23,540 bases of DNA from a virus. The position numbers and the translations under genes are program-made. The stretch spans positions 1 to 23,540 of the IMG/VR virus record IMGVR_UViG_3300023174_000641. One strand, written 5' to 3'. Positions 1 through 12,100 of this stretch are shown one piece after another; the stretch's first letter is position 1; the number at the start of each line of letters is the position of its first letter. The notes under the pieces were generated by a model. That model saw only the letters and a program-made list of their open reading frames with translations, ran no database searches and had not been told where the DNA came from.

Positions 1-1
1 A

Positions 2-3000
2 CTAGGTTTTACACTACCAAAAAGTAGATTAGATGATAGCGGTTCGTTGTTTTTTACAGAGAGTGGTGCAATATCAAATATTGATAGAGCCAACTCAATG
101 TTAAACAATACAGGTAAAGGACAAAGGAAAGCTTTAGAAACTCAATTTAAAGCAAACTTATTAGGTATCTCAAATGATGGTAAAACTGATAACCCAGACG
201 AAACACCATTTAGAAGTGGTTATTCGCCGCTATATAAAGCTGGTGATTCTAGAAATTTTTTAGTGTCTGGTGGCAAACCAAAGTTATACGCTTTTGATGA
301 TTCACCAAACGGTGACGCTAGCGGAGCAAAAAGTGGAATTGTTAAGAATTTCTTAAAGCCTGCAACTGAAGACGAACCAATTAGCGATATGAATTGGAAC
401 CACGAAAAATTGGTTGTGGATGCTGGTTTTGTTGGACTACCTAATTCATCAAACTCAAAACCATTTGCACAAAATTTTGCATGGACATCAAATAAAGGCG
501 CGACAACAAATGTGGTTCAAGGACAAGTAGATTTAATTGATGCTGCGTTTCCAGACACCGAAAATCCTCAAATTACTGGTGAGAAAAAATCATTATTAAG
601 TAAAACACAAAAATTATTTAATAGCAAGGGCATGATGACAATGGTATCAGCATATGGTAGTGCTGATGGTAACAATAATAAAGAACAAACACAAACGTCA
701 GTATCATACAATGGTTTCATATCAAAAGGTTCTGGTGTTTTAGCAAAGGGTAAGTTCAATCCAGACGGAACTTTAGGAAATAAAACAACAAACGATTCTG
801 CTGCTAGCACTTTTTGTAGAACATGGATACCACAAAATAGATATGATACAGTAAATAAGTTAATTAGAAGTCGTGGTTTAAATCAAAAAGAATTAACAGG
901 TGGTCCAATATTAACAGGTGGAACAAGAGGTTGGAGATTACATAATTCTGAAAGAATGTCTGTTTTGGATGATAATGGATTTGTAAAAATTGCACCATAC
1001 ATAACAGATGACTTAACTAGAAGGTCAACAATACCTAAAAAATATATGTTCTCAATTGAGAATTTAGCATGGGTTGGTTCACCAGCGGTAAACTTATTAC
1101 CAATAGAACAAGGACCTGGTGACTTATTAACAGGAAAGTTTGGTAGAATAATGTGGTTTCCACCATACGACTTAACATTTAGTGAATCAAGTTCAGTTAG
1201 TCTTGAAAGTAATTTATTTATTGGTAGAGGCGAACCATTATACACATATAATAATACCGAAAGAACAGGACAATTATCATTTAAGATAGTTGTTGACCAT
1301 CCTAGCGCAATGAATGCGTTTAAGGGTAGCAGTGGCCCAAGTGATGAATATATACGTTCATGGTTTGCAGGTTGTGTTGAAGATGATTATTATACTAGCC
1401 TATTAACACAAGAAGAAAAAGAAAAAGTTAAACAAATCACTAAAACTGTTTTTGATGAAGAAACAATACCTGCAGTAGAAGCACCAAGTGAAATTACTAT
1501 TTATTTTCCTAACGATATAACAAAAATAGAAACTGTTTTAGATTGGAAATACGAGGACGGCAGCGGTGTAGGTCATGGACCATATAATGGTGAAAAACAA
1601 TATAAAAATGCGACAGATAAGACGGGATATGAGAGTCCAAACCCAAAACTTAAATATTATGCCACAAACCCCCCACCAGATTTTTATATAGGATATTGGC
1701 CAGATTCAACAAATTATGGTTTTAATAAGCCTGGTACTTCAGATACTCTTGGTAACTTAAAATTAAAAGTTCCGCCAGATAAAGAATTTGATACTTGGAA
1801 CGATGAGACATATAAGACAGCACTTAGAGATTATTTAAAAAATACGTGCCCTAGTTGTGTCGCTGAAATTGAGGGGTATGCTAGTAGCCAAGGCGGTGGA
1901 CAAACATACGCAAATGAGCAACTATCAATAAATAGAGCTGCAGCTATGAAAAAATGGTTATTGGATAACAATATTATTGAGGAGGGGAGAATTGTTGGCG
2001 CGGAAAAAACAGGTATTAAAGATGGTCAAAAATTTCCTTTTAATGAAAAAACACCCAGAGATTCTCAAGGTCCTAAGTATGCTAGATATGGTAAAATTAA
2101 ATTTAAAAATAATGCTGAAGCAATTAAAACAAAAAAACCAAGAACAATAACAGAACCTCAACAAATATCTTTAAATTCACAAGTATCTAATAGATATTAT
2201 ACTGAACAAGATTTTTTTGAAAAATTAACAAGAGAAGATTCTTTTGTGTTTGATAAGATTAGACAAAAAATAAGATATTTTCACCCAGCTTTCCATTCAA
2301 CCACACCAGAAGGTCTAAACTCTAGATTAACATTCTTATTACAATGTACTAGACAAGGCCCAACAACCAACGCAAATGAAAACCCACATAACTTAGCATT
2401 TGGTCCAGCACCAGTTTGTATTTTAAGAATAGGAGATTTTTATAATACAAAAATAATGATGGATAATTTAAGTATTGATTATGAACCATTGGTTTGGGAT
2501 TTAAATCCAGAGGGTGTCGGTGTTCAACCAATGATTGCAAATGTAACAATATCATTTAAATATATTGGTGGCTCTAGTATGTACGGCCCAATTAATAAAT
2601 TACAAAACGCTCTATCATTTAATTATTTTGCAAACTCGCAAGTTTATGACCCTAGAGCAGATTATATTGCAACTGTTGAGACAATACAAAACGAAAAATT
2701 AATTAAAAATTATCCAACAGACCCTAAACTTAGAAATAGAACAACATTTGAGTCCCAAACAAAATTAATGCCAGAGGGTACACAAGAAACAGCTTATGGC
2801 TTGGTACCAGGTCTAGATTCCGTTAATGATTCTATGGGAGCACTTGAAAATAAAACACCAACTTATGCCCCACCAACTGTAGACCAAACAGCAACTAGTG
2901 CCGAGGATAAACAACAAACAAGTCCAAATATTCAAGCCAGCGACGGCGCATCATCTTCTTGTGTAAAAGATAGGGATAACTTATATTGGGTTAATGAAAA

Positions 3001-5788
3001 TGGTGAAAAACTTAAACCAGTTCACTTTTTTGAAGGTTCTATTGGTTTTGAATTTGGATATAATGACCCAGCGGTACAAATATCGCAACCATATGATTGG
3101 TATCTTAATGTATATGATTTAAGCGATAAGAATATTGTTTATACTGCACATGAAGATGGTTTTTTATTTTATCAAAAAGATAAAACAACTTACGACCCTA
3201 AAAGAAATTCTTATGATTTTTCTGCTTCAAATTCAAAAATTTGGGGCAACAATCCACCACCACAATCATTAATTGATAGTGGTAATTATAGCGTAGCATA
3301 TAAATTAGTTGGTGTTACCGATAGTACGTGTGAAATCATATTTGATACAACAAATGAAACGATAACTAAAACAGAAACAAAATGTGATACTGATGGTCAG
3401 ATACTTTCTATTGGAATAACAGGTTCAGATACATCAAATCCAGATTTAACAGTACTTAAAGATGGTGCTAAAGGTAATTATATTTCTTTTTATATTAACG
3501 CAACGGATAAAACAATAGCCTTATCTCAAGACTACAAGTTAACTGTAACACTAGTTAGTGCCATTAATGACAACGATAGGTATGTTTGGAAAACACCAAT
3601 AGATGTACCTAGCACATTCATGAATTCAAACTCGTTACTTAATAATCTATATTTTTCAGATACAGAACCAAAAACGCCAGAGTTAATTGAGGGAAATGAA
3701 ATACCGTACAGTATTACATTTAGCTTTGTTGGTGTTACAGACCCGTGTAATTACGATATAGGTGTTGGCGCGATAACAAATTCGCAACAAGAACAAGAAT
3801 CAGCACTTAAAAAATTAATAGTAAAAGATGTAAGTTCTACCGATACAAACAAACAAGGTGGGGCTGTTAGTTTTAATCTTTATAATGACAGAGACCCAGA
3901 AAGACCACAACTTAGTGGATATAAGTTTAATGTTAAATCGACAATAAAAAGTACTGATGGTACACAACAATGGGAATATATACATCTTGACAACCTTAAT
4001 ACTGATACTGGACTTTTTTCATTTAAAACAAACACAAGAGATAACCCTCTTACAATTCTGCTTGCTAACACAACACCAGTATGTACTGGATTTACAGAGG
4101 GTAAACAATATAGCCTAGAAACATTAGTATACAACGATACAACAAAATTACAATTAAATAAAGTAATGTTAACAAATGCTGTAAATACAAATTTACAAGC
4201 GGACGCTCTGGGTGTTACTGGATTTAAGAATATTACAGTTGATAAGGTTTATAATAGCAGTACTAACAGAACAGTTACTATTTCATTATCGCAAGTGGGT
4301 ATCTTTAAAGAAGAGGGTATCACCTCAACTCAATTAATTACAGATGATGAACTTAAAGCATTTATCAATAAGAAAATTAATATAAAAATTAGATATAATA
4401 GTGAACCACCAAATGGTCATTTTGATTTAGACCAAACATTAACAGATACTGATGGCTCAATAGCTAGTGGACCAGCAGCCCTTTCATTTAAAACACTTTT
4501 AGGCGAGCCTGATAGCGCCAATGTAGCAGTAGTTAATTTCCCAGTAAATGGTGTTTATTATTTTGATTTATATTATGATAACCTATTAGTAGAAACAATT
4601 ACAACAATAAACATTGATGACAGGTCAAGTATTGAATATAATGCAAATAGTGCTGTAACACCAGCACCTACGCCACCAACACCAGTAGCTAATACTAATA
4701 AAGATGCTGATATTGTTAATGCTATTAAGATTAAAAAAATATATGCATATAAATTAGTTAATGATACGATTACGATTGAATTTGAATGGGATAAAACAAC
4801 AAACCTACAAACATTTGCATTAGAATCGTCACAGATGTACATAGGTAGAGCTAATATAATAACTAATCTAAGTGGCGTAAGAACTACATTTACTGTAAGT
4901 TCTTTAAGTGCTTACGGTAGTGCCCGAGGAATATTTAATGTTAAAAGAGACAGTGATACTTCTGTTTTATTTGGTGAAGGTGATGAAAACTATCCTTATA
5001 ATTCTTATATTAAATTAGAAAATACTGAAATAGCTACAGACCAACCTAGTGGCAAAGCTTGGCAACAAGGTAAAACTTGGACTACTATTTTATCTCTTGC
5101 CTCACCTCAGTCTCAGAATTCAAATACTGATGTAGATATAATCCTTGCAGCTCAAAAAGACCCTACTAGTATATTTGAAATAATTTGGGACACTGGCGGT
5201 AAAACAGAAATTAGTTTTTATTTAGAAAATGCACCAACAGAACCACCGAAACCACCAACACCAACACCAACATACCAATTACCATATGCTGTAACTGATT
5301 TTTATGACGTAACCACATTTAATTTTGGTAACAATTGCGACAAGTTGCATGCATTTCAAAGTACTGATGGTAGAGATGTTGGAGATATGCATATTAAAGT
5401 TCAAAAAGTTTTAAATGACTTGTATAATGCTGGAATAAACCCAACAGTTGTAGCTGTAGAAGTTGAAGTTAAAGGTCCTGTTGTTACTTGGACAGTTACC
5501 GTTGATAAAAGTACTGATGGAAAAGCTTGGGTTGGTTTCTCAAGCAGAGGAAGTGCAACTAGCTTAGCAAAAGCAAATGAAAATTATGACGGAAACCCAA
5601 ATGCAAAGCCGCCAGTTGTTGGATTGCTTGAAAATATTAAAAAGACTTTCCCATCTGACGCTAGTAGTGTAGAATTACAAGCAATAGCTGGTTTTGTAAA
5701 TATGCGCTCAACGATTGGTCAAACAAGGTGTGAATTCTGGCAAAAATTTGCTAAATACACATTACCAGTAACTAAACCACCAAAATAA
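2..5788 (+). CDS. Giant baseplate/tail structural protein with OmpA-like domain (5'-partial)
   Basis: The frame is open to the window edge without a stop, so the TTG at 47 is not a credible start and the gene begins upstream; 1928 residues are visible. Numbering from position 47, residues ~330-430 contain a block (FIGRGEPLYTYNNTERTGQLSF, around 1219-1290) typical of phage hub or tube-cap proteins, continued at ~780-870. Residues ~480-690 look like an OmpA/MotB peptidoglycan-binding domain: a first strand ITIYFPND, then IEGYASS and an N-x2-LS-x2-R helix with R630 at the diaminopimelate-binding position. Residues ~975-1600 are Thr/Asn-rich, beta-type repeated domains with sparse Cys. Pro/Thr linkers lie near 4660 and 5240. 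The gene lies 13 bp upstream of a LysM-like baseplate gene. A baseplate role is inferred from context and sequence style; the exact T4 counterpart is not clear. Confidence 0.5.
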   Translation, partial: LGFTLPKSRLDDSGSLFFTESGAISNIDRANSMLNNTGKGQRKALETQFKANLLGISNDGKTDNPDETPFRSGYSPLYKAGDSRNFLVSGGKPKLYAFDDSPNGDASGAKSGIVKNFLKPATEDEPISDMNWNHEKLVVDAGFVGLPNSSNSKPFAQNFAWTSNKGATTNVVQGQVDLIDAAFPDTENPQITGEKKSLLSKTQKLFNSKGMMTMVSAYGSADGNNNKEQTQTSVSYNGFISKGSGVLAKGKFNPDGTLGNKTTNDSAASTFCRTWIPQNRYDTVNKLIRSRGLNQKELTGGPILTGGTRGWRLHNSERMSVLDDNGFVKIAPYITDDLTRRSTIPKKYMFSIENLAWVGSPAVNLLPIEQGPGDLLTGKFGRIMWFPPYDLTFSESSSVSLESNLFIGRGEPLYTYNNTERTGQLSFKIVVDHPSAMNAFKGSSGPSDEYIRSWFAGCVEDDYYTSLLTQEEKEKVKQITKTVFDEETIPAVEAPSEITIYFPNDITKIETVLDWKYEDGSGVGHGPYNGEKQYKNATDKTGYESPNPKLKYYATNPPPDFYIGYWPDSTNYGFNKPGTSDTLGNLKLKVPPDKEFDTWNDETYKTALRDYLKNTCPSCVAEIEGYASSQGGGQTYANEQLSINRAAAMKKWLLDNNIIEEGRIVGAEKTGIKDGQKFPFNEKTPRDSQGPKYARYGKIKFKNNAEAIKTKKPRTITEPQQISLNSQVSNRYYTEQDFFEKLTREDSFVFDKIRQKIRYFHPAFHSTTPEGLNSRLTFLLQCTRQGPTTNANENPHNLAFGPAPVCILRIGDFYNTKIMMDNLSIDYEPLVWDLNPEGVGVQPMIANVTISFKYIGGSSMYGPINKLQNALSFNYFANSQVYDPRADYIATVETIQNEKLIKNYPTDPKLRNRTTFESQTKLMPEGTQETAYGLVPGLDSVNDSMGALENKTPTYAPPTVDQTATSAEDKQQTSPNIQASDGASSSCVKDRDNLYWVNENGEKLKPVHFFEGSIGFEFGYNDPAVQISQPYDWYLNVYDLSDKNIVYTAHEDGFLFYQKDKTTYDPKRNSYDFSASNSKIWGNNPPPQSLIDSGNYSVAYKLVGVTDSTCEIIFDTTNETITKTETKCDTDGQILSIGITGSDTSNPDLTVLKDGAKGNYISFYINATDKTIALSQDYKLTVTLVSAINDNDRYVWKTPIDVPSTFMNSNSLLNNLYFSDTEPKTPELIEGNEIPYSITFSFVGVTDPCNYDIGVGAITNSQQEQESALKKLIVKDVSSTDTNKQGGAVSFNLYNDRDPERPQLSGYKFNVKSTIKSTDGTQQWEYIHLDNLNTDTGLFSFKTNTRDNPLTILLANTTPVCTGFTEGKQYSLETLVYNDTTKLQLNKVMLTNAVNTNLQADALGVTGFKNITVDKVYNSSTNRTVTISLSQVGIFKEEGITSTQLITDDELKAFINKKINIKIRYNSEPPNGHFDLDQTLTDTDGSIASGPAALSFKTLLGEPDSANVAVVNFPVNGVYYFDLYYDNLLVETITTINIDDRSSIEYNANSAVTPAPTPPTPVANTNKDADIVNAIKIKKIYAYKLVNDTITIEFEWDKTTNLQTFALESSQMYIGRANIITNLSGVRTTFTVSSLSAYGSARGIFNVKRDSDTSVLFGEGDENYPYNSYIKLENTEIATDQPSGKAWQQGKTWTTILSLASPQSQNSNTDVDIILAAQKDPTSIFEIIWDTGGKTEISFYLENAPTEPPKPPTPTPTYQLPYAVTDFYDVTTFNFGNNCDKLHAFQSTDGRDVGDMHIKVQKVLNDLYNAGINPTVVAVEVEVKGPVVTWTVTVDKSTDGKAWVGFSSRGSATSLAKANENYDGNPNAKPPVVGLLENIKKTFPSDASSVELQAIAGFVNMRSTIGQTRCEFWQKFAKYTLPVTKPPK

Positions 5789-5801
5789 AAAATAAAACCA
5801 T

Positions 5802-6122
5802 ATGCCAAGATATTTCGACAGATACGAAGAATTTAGAAGTAACGACAAGATGAAGCCAATACCTGGTCTTACATTAACACAAACAAACGGTGATAAAACC
5901 GTATTATATAAATTAGGCGAAACAAGGCTTGACAAACTAAGTAATACGTATTATAATTCACCATACTTTGGTTGGTTAATAATGTCTGCAAACCCACAAT
6001 TTGGTGGTTTAGAGTTTTTAATACCTGACCAAACAATAATCGTTGTACCGTTTCCTTTTGAGGATGCAATAAGCAGATACATACAACTAGTAAACAGTTA
6101 TAAACTACTTTATGGGGGATAA
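5802..6122 (+). CDS. LysM-like baseplate wedge protein (gp53/tail protein X type)
   Basis: A 106-residue protein. Residues ~33-86 read as a LysM-like fold used in phage baseplates: a short strand (VLYKLGETRLDKLS), a helix ending in YYNSPYFGWLIMSANP, a glycine turn, then a proline-flanked strand (LIPDQTIIVVPFPF). The pattern 'D-x-L-S/A-x-x-Y-Y... W-L-I-x-x-A-N-P' is characteristic of the phage X/gp53 LysM group, which joins baseplate parts and does not necessarily bind peptidoglycan. The residual C-terminus is a short helix. The gene sits between two giant tail genes (13 bp after the first, 26 bp before the second), consistent with a baseplate cluster. No Shine-Dalgarno sequence is visible before the ATG. 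The family call is fairly secure; equivalence to T4 gp53 rather than another LysM baseplate protein is inference. Confidence 0.7.
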   Translation: MPRYFDRYEEFRSNDKMKPIPGLTLTQTNGDKTVLYKLGETRLDKLSNTYYNSPYFGWLIMSANPQFGGLEFLIPDQTIIVVPFPFEDAISRYIQLVNSYKLLYGG

Positions 6123-6148
6123 TTTTAGAATAAAAAACAATTTATATC

Positions 6149-9100
6149 ATGGGTAGATTTAGCATAGTTAACCCAAACAATTTTGATTATCAATATAATG
6201 GTGGTATGTTTGGCAATACAAATTATAATATGTCTGTACCGCCAGAAGAACTGTGTATTATTGTTGAATTGGTTACAACACAAAAAGCAAGAAGTGTATT
6301 AATTAACAATACCCAAAACGGCACAATATCAACAAAAAATAGTGACGGTAATAGATTCGTAAGCTTTATTAATGGTAAAAAAGACGGAACCACAGGTTAT
6401 GGTAATTTCCTAACAACTAGCTACACTGATTTAGGAACTGAAAACATCATCGAGGAAGCACTAGGTATTACCAATATTCAGGTGGAATTTAACTCATCAT
6501 ACGCACCAATGGTTAATATAGATTTTGTTGACGTTAGAGGTGGTGCAATTTTTCAATCTGGCGCAAAGTCAATCTATAATGTTTTATTTAGATTACCATA
6601 TCCATTATTCGAATTAAAAATCAAAGGGTTTTATGGTAAACCAGTTGTATATTGTTTACATATGGTTAAATGTAATACTAAATTTAATTCACAAACTGGT
6701 AATTTTGAGATTAGTGCAAATTTTGTTGGTTATACATATGCAATGTTTTCAGATATGATTCTTGGATATCTTAGAGCTGCTGTTAGAACAAAAAGAGGTG
6801 AAGAGTTATTAGCTAGCAAGGGTACGATTTCTATTAATGAATTCATGAAAAAAATGAATAATATTGATGAGTTAGTAAAAAAACAACTAGAAAACACATC
6901 AAATGTAAATAGAAATAACGTAGCATTAGTAAATGAATTGCAGGCTGATTTAAATGCTATTGAGAGTTTAGTGGATAGTTATATTGCGGACCTTAAAGAC
7001 CCAACAATATGCGAGGCAATACTTGGAGATACAACCGAGCCTTATCAAAATAGTATTGTTTTTTTTCCAGACCCAAATTCTGCAGACCCAAATAGCTTTA
7101 CTAACTCAAAGGCTAGTAAAATTAGTAGTAAATTTAAAAAAGAATATAAAGCAAAACGCGATGCATACAATACAAAAGTTGGCAATTTATTGAGTGCAAA
7201 ATTAATAGTAACAGATATAGTTCCTGGCGCTGCGCTATCAAAATCAAATGAATTAATTGGGCCAACTGGTGGACCTAATAACGCCGATTTAGTTGATAGT
7301 ATAAAACTAAATTATGGTGATTTAATAGACATTAATAACAATGATGTAATTAACAATGTGATAAAAAGATTGCAAAATGCGGCACCGAAAACATTATCAC
7401 CTAGTGATGCATATATTGAAGTTTTCGATGTTACTGAGACTAGGGGTTTCATACAAAACGCTAGAACAGAATTAACAAAGTCACAGAAAAATTTTACAGA
7501 TGCATTAGCAATTGATATAGCAAACGCAATTGAAAGCGAATTAACATTTGAACCAAATATAAGGAATATATTTAAAATGTTTACGGCACATATTGAAATA
7601 TTCCTACAATTAGTTTTTGAGGTGTCTTCAAAATATTTAGACGATGCTAGAATTAATGAACTTAAAAAGTTTAGGTCAAAAGACCTAACTAATCAAAGAT
7701 TAGATATTAAAAAAACCGATGACGCTGTAATATATCCATGGCCAGAATATATTGAAAATGATGAAGAAAAATATCTTGGTTCTGCGGGTGTTCTTGAAAT
7801 ACCACTTAATGTACCAGAGGTTAAATTTGTCGAAGAACTATATACAGCTATGGTTCAAAATAATAGAGAAGATAAAGAGGTGCAAGCCAATGCAAATGGT
7901 GTTGTGGCTTGGCAAGCGTTCAACCCAATTGACTCGATTAATTCAATACCAGATAAGACCCCGTATGATAGATTACCAGATAGCGCAACACATAATGATG
8001 TTGCTAGACTTATTGTTTTAAGAGCTGTCGGTGTATTGGGTTGGCAACCTAGTAACTTAATTGATGATAAAGAAATAGAATCGTTTGCGACATCTGAAGC
8101 AGAGTTAATAATTAAAAAATACGAAACAAATAAAATTATTTTACCAGCATTAACTAGTAACTATGAAAATGTTGACAAATATTCTGCGGTAAAAGGAACT
8201 GTTGACGGTACAGAAAAAAATCTACTATCAGCATCTACATATAATAATATTGACCATTGGGATTATAAATATATTGAAATACCATTTAAAGGAGGTACTC
8301 CTTTTAATAGATACGAAATACCTGCTGATAAAGGTTTTACTGACATAACTAAGCCTTATTATAGTAATTATTCTGATTTTAAATTATCAAATAGGTCAGG
8401 AAATGTAAAATATGATAATAATGCTGAAACCGCAGATACTGCAAAATATATTAGTATTATTGGTTCCAGTGATTACGATAACGCAAATTCGCAATCACCA
8501 ATAGCTAGAGGTCCTAGTATTTTTAAATATGATAACCTAACTAACGAAATGAATAAACCAGAGGATTTAATAAACGCTGATTTTTTTCTTAGTAATGGTA
8601 AGTATGGTGTTCAAGAATATTCACTTGTTGATTTTTCATCAAAATCTGAATATGGTGCTGGTCAGTTAAGTTATCATAGCATTTTTTATGATAACCCATT
8701 AATTGAAAATGGCTGGGAAGGCATTGAAAATGGATTATCAACACCAAGAATTAATAAAGAAACACCTCTTGACTTAACTTTTTCTGGTGGTGCATTTGCT
8801 GCTTATACTTTTGAAAATATAACAACAAGTGAATATGTTGATACTTTTATACCTGGGGAAAGATATAACATACTTTCAAATAACCACCAATCAGTTGGTA
8901 AAAATATAACATTGTTTTCAAACGAAACAACACAAGACCAAGTCGCTTTTCCTTTTTTTAATTTTGGTGCACAGACTTCTAAATATTCTTTTAACTTTTC
9001 ATTGTTTGGTAGTAGGTTATATAACGCACAAACAAGTGTTTATCCAAAAGCTTTTTTATTTTTACATTGTTTTCCTTGGAAAGGATTAGTCGGAAAATCG

Positions 9101-12100
9101 TCAAGGTCCGATGGTAAGACATATGTAACAGTAACACACGATATTGGTATTTTTAAACAAAAAGAAATTTTTAATACGTTTGCTATAAGAAATGGATTTG
9201 TTAAAGTTCCAAAATTATGGCCAGCATTTATAGGCTCTTTAATTTGGAGATATAGAGAAGGATTAGCAAAAAACAACCCAGTAAAATTTAAAATAGGTAA
9301 CGAATCTTTAATCCCTGGGTTTAGTACCGATGACGATGATTATCCAAAATACGATGAATATTTAAAAGCGTATCCAGATGTTTATTCATATCAAACATCT
9401 AAAACACAATTAAATATTTTTGGGTTACCAGTTGCAACTGGTAACGACGCTTTAAACGATAACCAAAGCAATTTTCCAATGTTTTTTTGTGATAGACTTG
9501 ATATGAATTATGAGAAAATCGACCCAGAAATTTTAGCGTTACCACCAAAAGTTCAAGATTTATTTGTTAGTGAATTTGACACATTTGTTAAAGGGGAGTT
9601 TACAAATGATATTATACCACTTTTGGATATAACCAAAGGGGACGGAACGGCATTTTTTGGCGATAGCCAGTGGAAAGCGCAATGGGATATATTAAGAAGT
9701 AGCACCGTTGTTAAAACTGATGCAAAATCTTTGGAAGAATATAATGTTAATGGTTCATATACTGAGATAACTGTTAACACACTTGCCAAAATGAATGAAT
9801 TATATGGTAATAAATTAAATATTGGTAAATTAGAAGATAACTATTCGGTTATGACATATATTTACTCACCAACAAATGGTAAATTTGATTATAATTTATT
9901 TATTGAATATAAACAAAATGGCCCAGCTGAAAAAAAATTAAAAGACTTACTTTTTTCATATAAATATATTGAAAACGATTCAGTATTTATATGGTCAAAC
10001 GGTATAACAAATACAAACCCAACACCTGCATTTCTTAAATCTAAATTTTCTAAATATATTGACACCATTAACCAAGCGTTAAAGACCAAGGTTACTGAAG
10101 ACCAAAAAACAATAGTATCACCAGGTGAAAATGAAAAAATTAAATTGGAAATATATAGAACAGTTAAAAAAATATATGACAAATGGGTTGCTGGCGTTGG
10201 TGGTAGCCCTAGACCATTTAGCGATATATTATTTCAATGCTGCTCTAGAGGTACAAATCAACCATATAGATTAAGTGGTGATACAGCAATTAATGCTAAA
10301 TATGGTAATGGAAAACCTAACGAATTAAATCTTATTGATAGCTTTAGATTTGTTACTAGGTCATTTCAAGATATTAGTACTCAATTTCAAATACATCCTG
10401 TTATGGTAACACATCAAATGTATGAGAGCCCCGATACTAGTATTTATGATTTATTTGGTAGAATATTAACTGATAATAATTTTGAATTTATTGCCCTACC
10501 AAATTTTATTAATTTTAATGACCCTAAAGAATTGCATTCTGTTTTTGAACCTTATCCTTATTATATGGCACAAAAACAAACAGCAACAGGCCCATCATTT
10601 GTTTGCGTATATGTTGGGCAAACATCTACTAAACTAGATTTTGGGCCAGATTCAGAATACCCTAATGATGGTTTTGATATTACAAATGATAAAACATGGC
10701 CAAAAGATTTTAGCGAAGAAAAAGCAAGTTGGGAAGATTTTGCGTCAGCTTTTATTGTTAGCTATGGGCAACAAAACCAAAATATATTTAAAGATATCAG
10801 ACTTGACCAATCAGAATTTAATGAAACTGCTGAATCGTTATCAATAACAGATGCAATATCAAACTCATTAAGTTCTACAAATCAATCATATGTTGGTCAA
10901 AATCTATATAATGTTTATTCTGTAAGAAGTTATAAAGCTGAAGTTGAAATGCTTGGTAATGCAATGATTCAACCAATGATGTATTTTCAATTAGATAATA
11001 TACCAATGTTTCATGGTGCTTATTTAATCACAAAGGTAACTCATAGTATTGTACCAAATAATATGACAACTGTCTTTACTGGTACAAGAATTAGAATAGC
11101 AAAAACACCACTAATAGATAAAGCAACACTATATTCTTCTTTGATATCTGGTCAAGAAATTGGTGGAGCAACAGCTGGTAGTACAATAAAGTATACCCCA
11201 ACTCAATTATTAGCACCTATTGCTGCGACAATATTTAGAAATGAAGGTCAAAACGCATATTTGAATCAAACAAATAATCAAATAACAATGAAAAAAGTTG
11301 CTGCACCTAACGGTGTTGGCAATCTTAAAGCTGGTACACAAGTAGATGCGCCAGCCCCAGACAACGAAAACGAACTTAATGAATCATTAATAACAGAAGC
11401 TGCAAATGCATTAGAAAAAATGTTAACAGATTTTGTTGCATACGCAAAACAAAATAATTATAAAACATTTAGTAGTGGAAACTATATCAATATTACTAGC
11501 TTATATCGTAACGCAACAAAACAAGCAAATTTAGTAAAAGATAATATAAAAAACAAAAAACCCGCTGGTTCTGTTGCCGCTGTTGGAACTTCTTATCATG
11601 GATGGGGATTGGCTGTGGACTTACAAACAATAGATGCTAATGGTAATGCGTTACAAATATCAACTGATGCTGATAATTTAAAAAGAGGTTTTGACCAAAA
11701 TATAAACATATCACTAAAATGGTTTTTAGAAAATTGTTGGAGATATGGGTTCTGGATGCCACTTAGCTTGAGAGATGGTAGTGGTGTCGAAGAGTTTTGG
11801 CATTTTGAATATCACGGAACAACAGCAATATGCTTATGGGAAAAATACCCACAAGTCAATAATCCGAATAATATTGTAAAAATACCAACAAATCCACAAT
11901 ATGACCCAGTTGTAAAAAATCCTAAAGAACCAGACGGAAAAGAAGCTGTTTATAACGGTTGTGATTTTGTTGAGGTTAAAGGGACTGCAAATTACGATAT
12001 GTTATCATCAGATTTACTTTGGATATATCTCTCATGGCAACAAGGTATCGGAGGTGCTGTACAGCATTACAAAATTTCTAGTGGTAGTATGGCATCGTAT

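Noticed and set aside
47-49. TTG as the start of the first giant gene
   Set aside because: The frame stays open to base 2 with plausible residues, so the gene is cut by the window edge.
1978-1990. Strong Shine-Dalgarno-like GAGGAGGGG
   Set aside because: It is inside the first giant gene, encodes conserved OmpA-domain residues and is not followed by a sensible start.
5170-5177. TATATTTG promoter box
   Set aside because: It is inside a coding region and lacks a TTG at 19-20 nt upstream.
8288-8304. Hairpin AAAGGAG-GTA-CTCCTTT with a perfect Shine-Dalgarno core
   Set aside because: It lies in the middle of the hub gene, with no start codon or T run following; probably chance.
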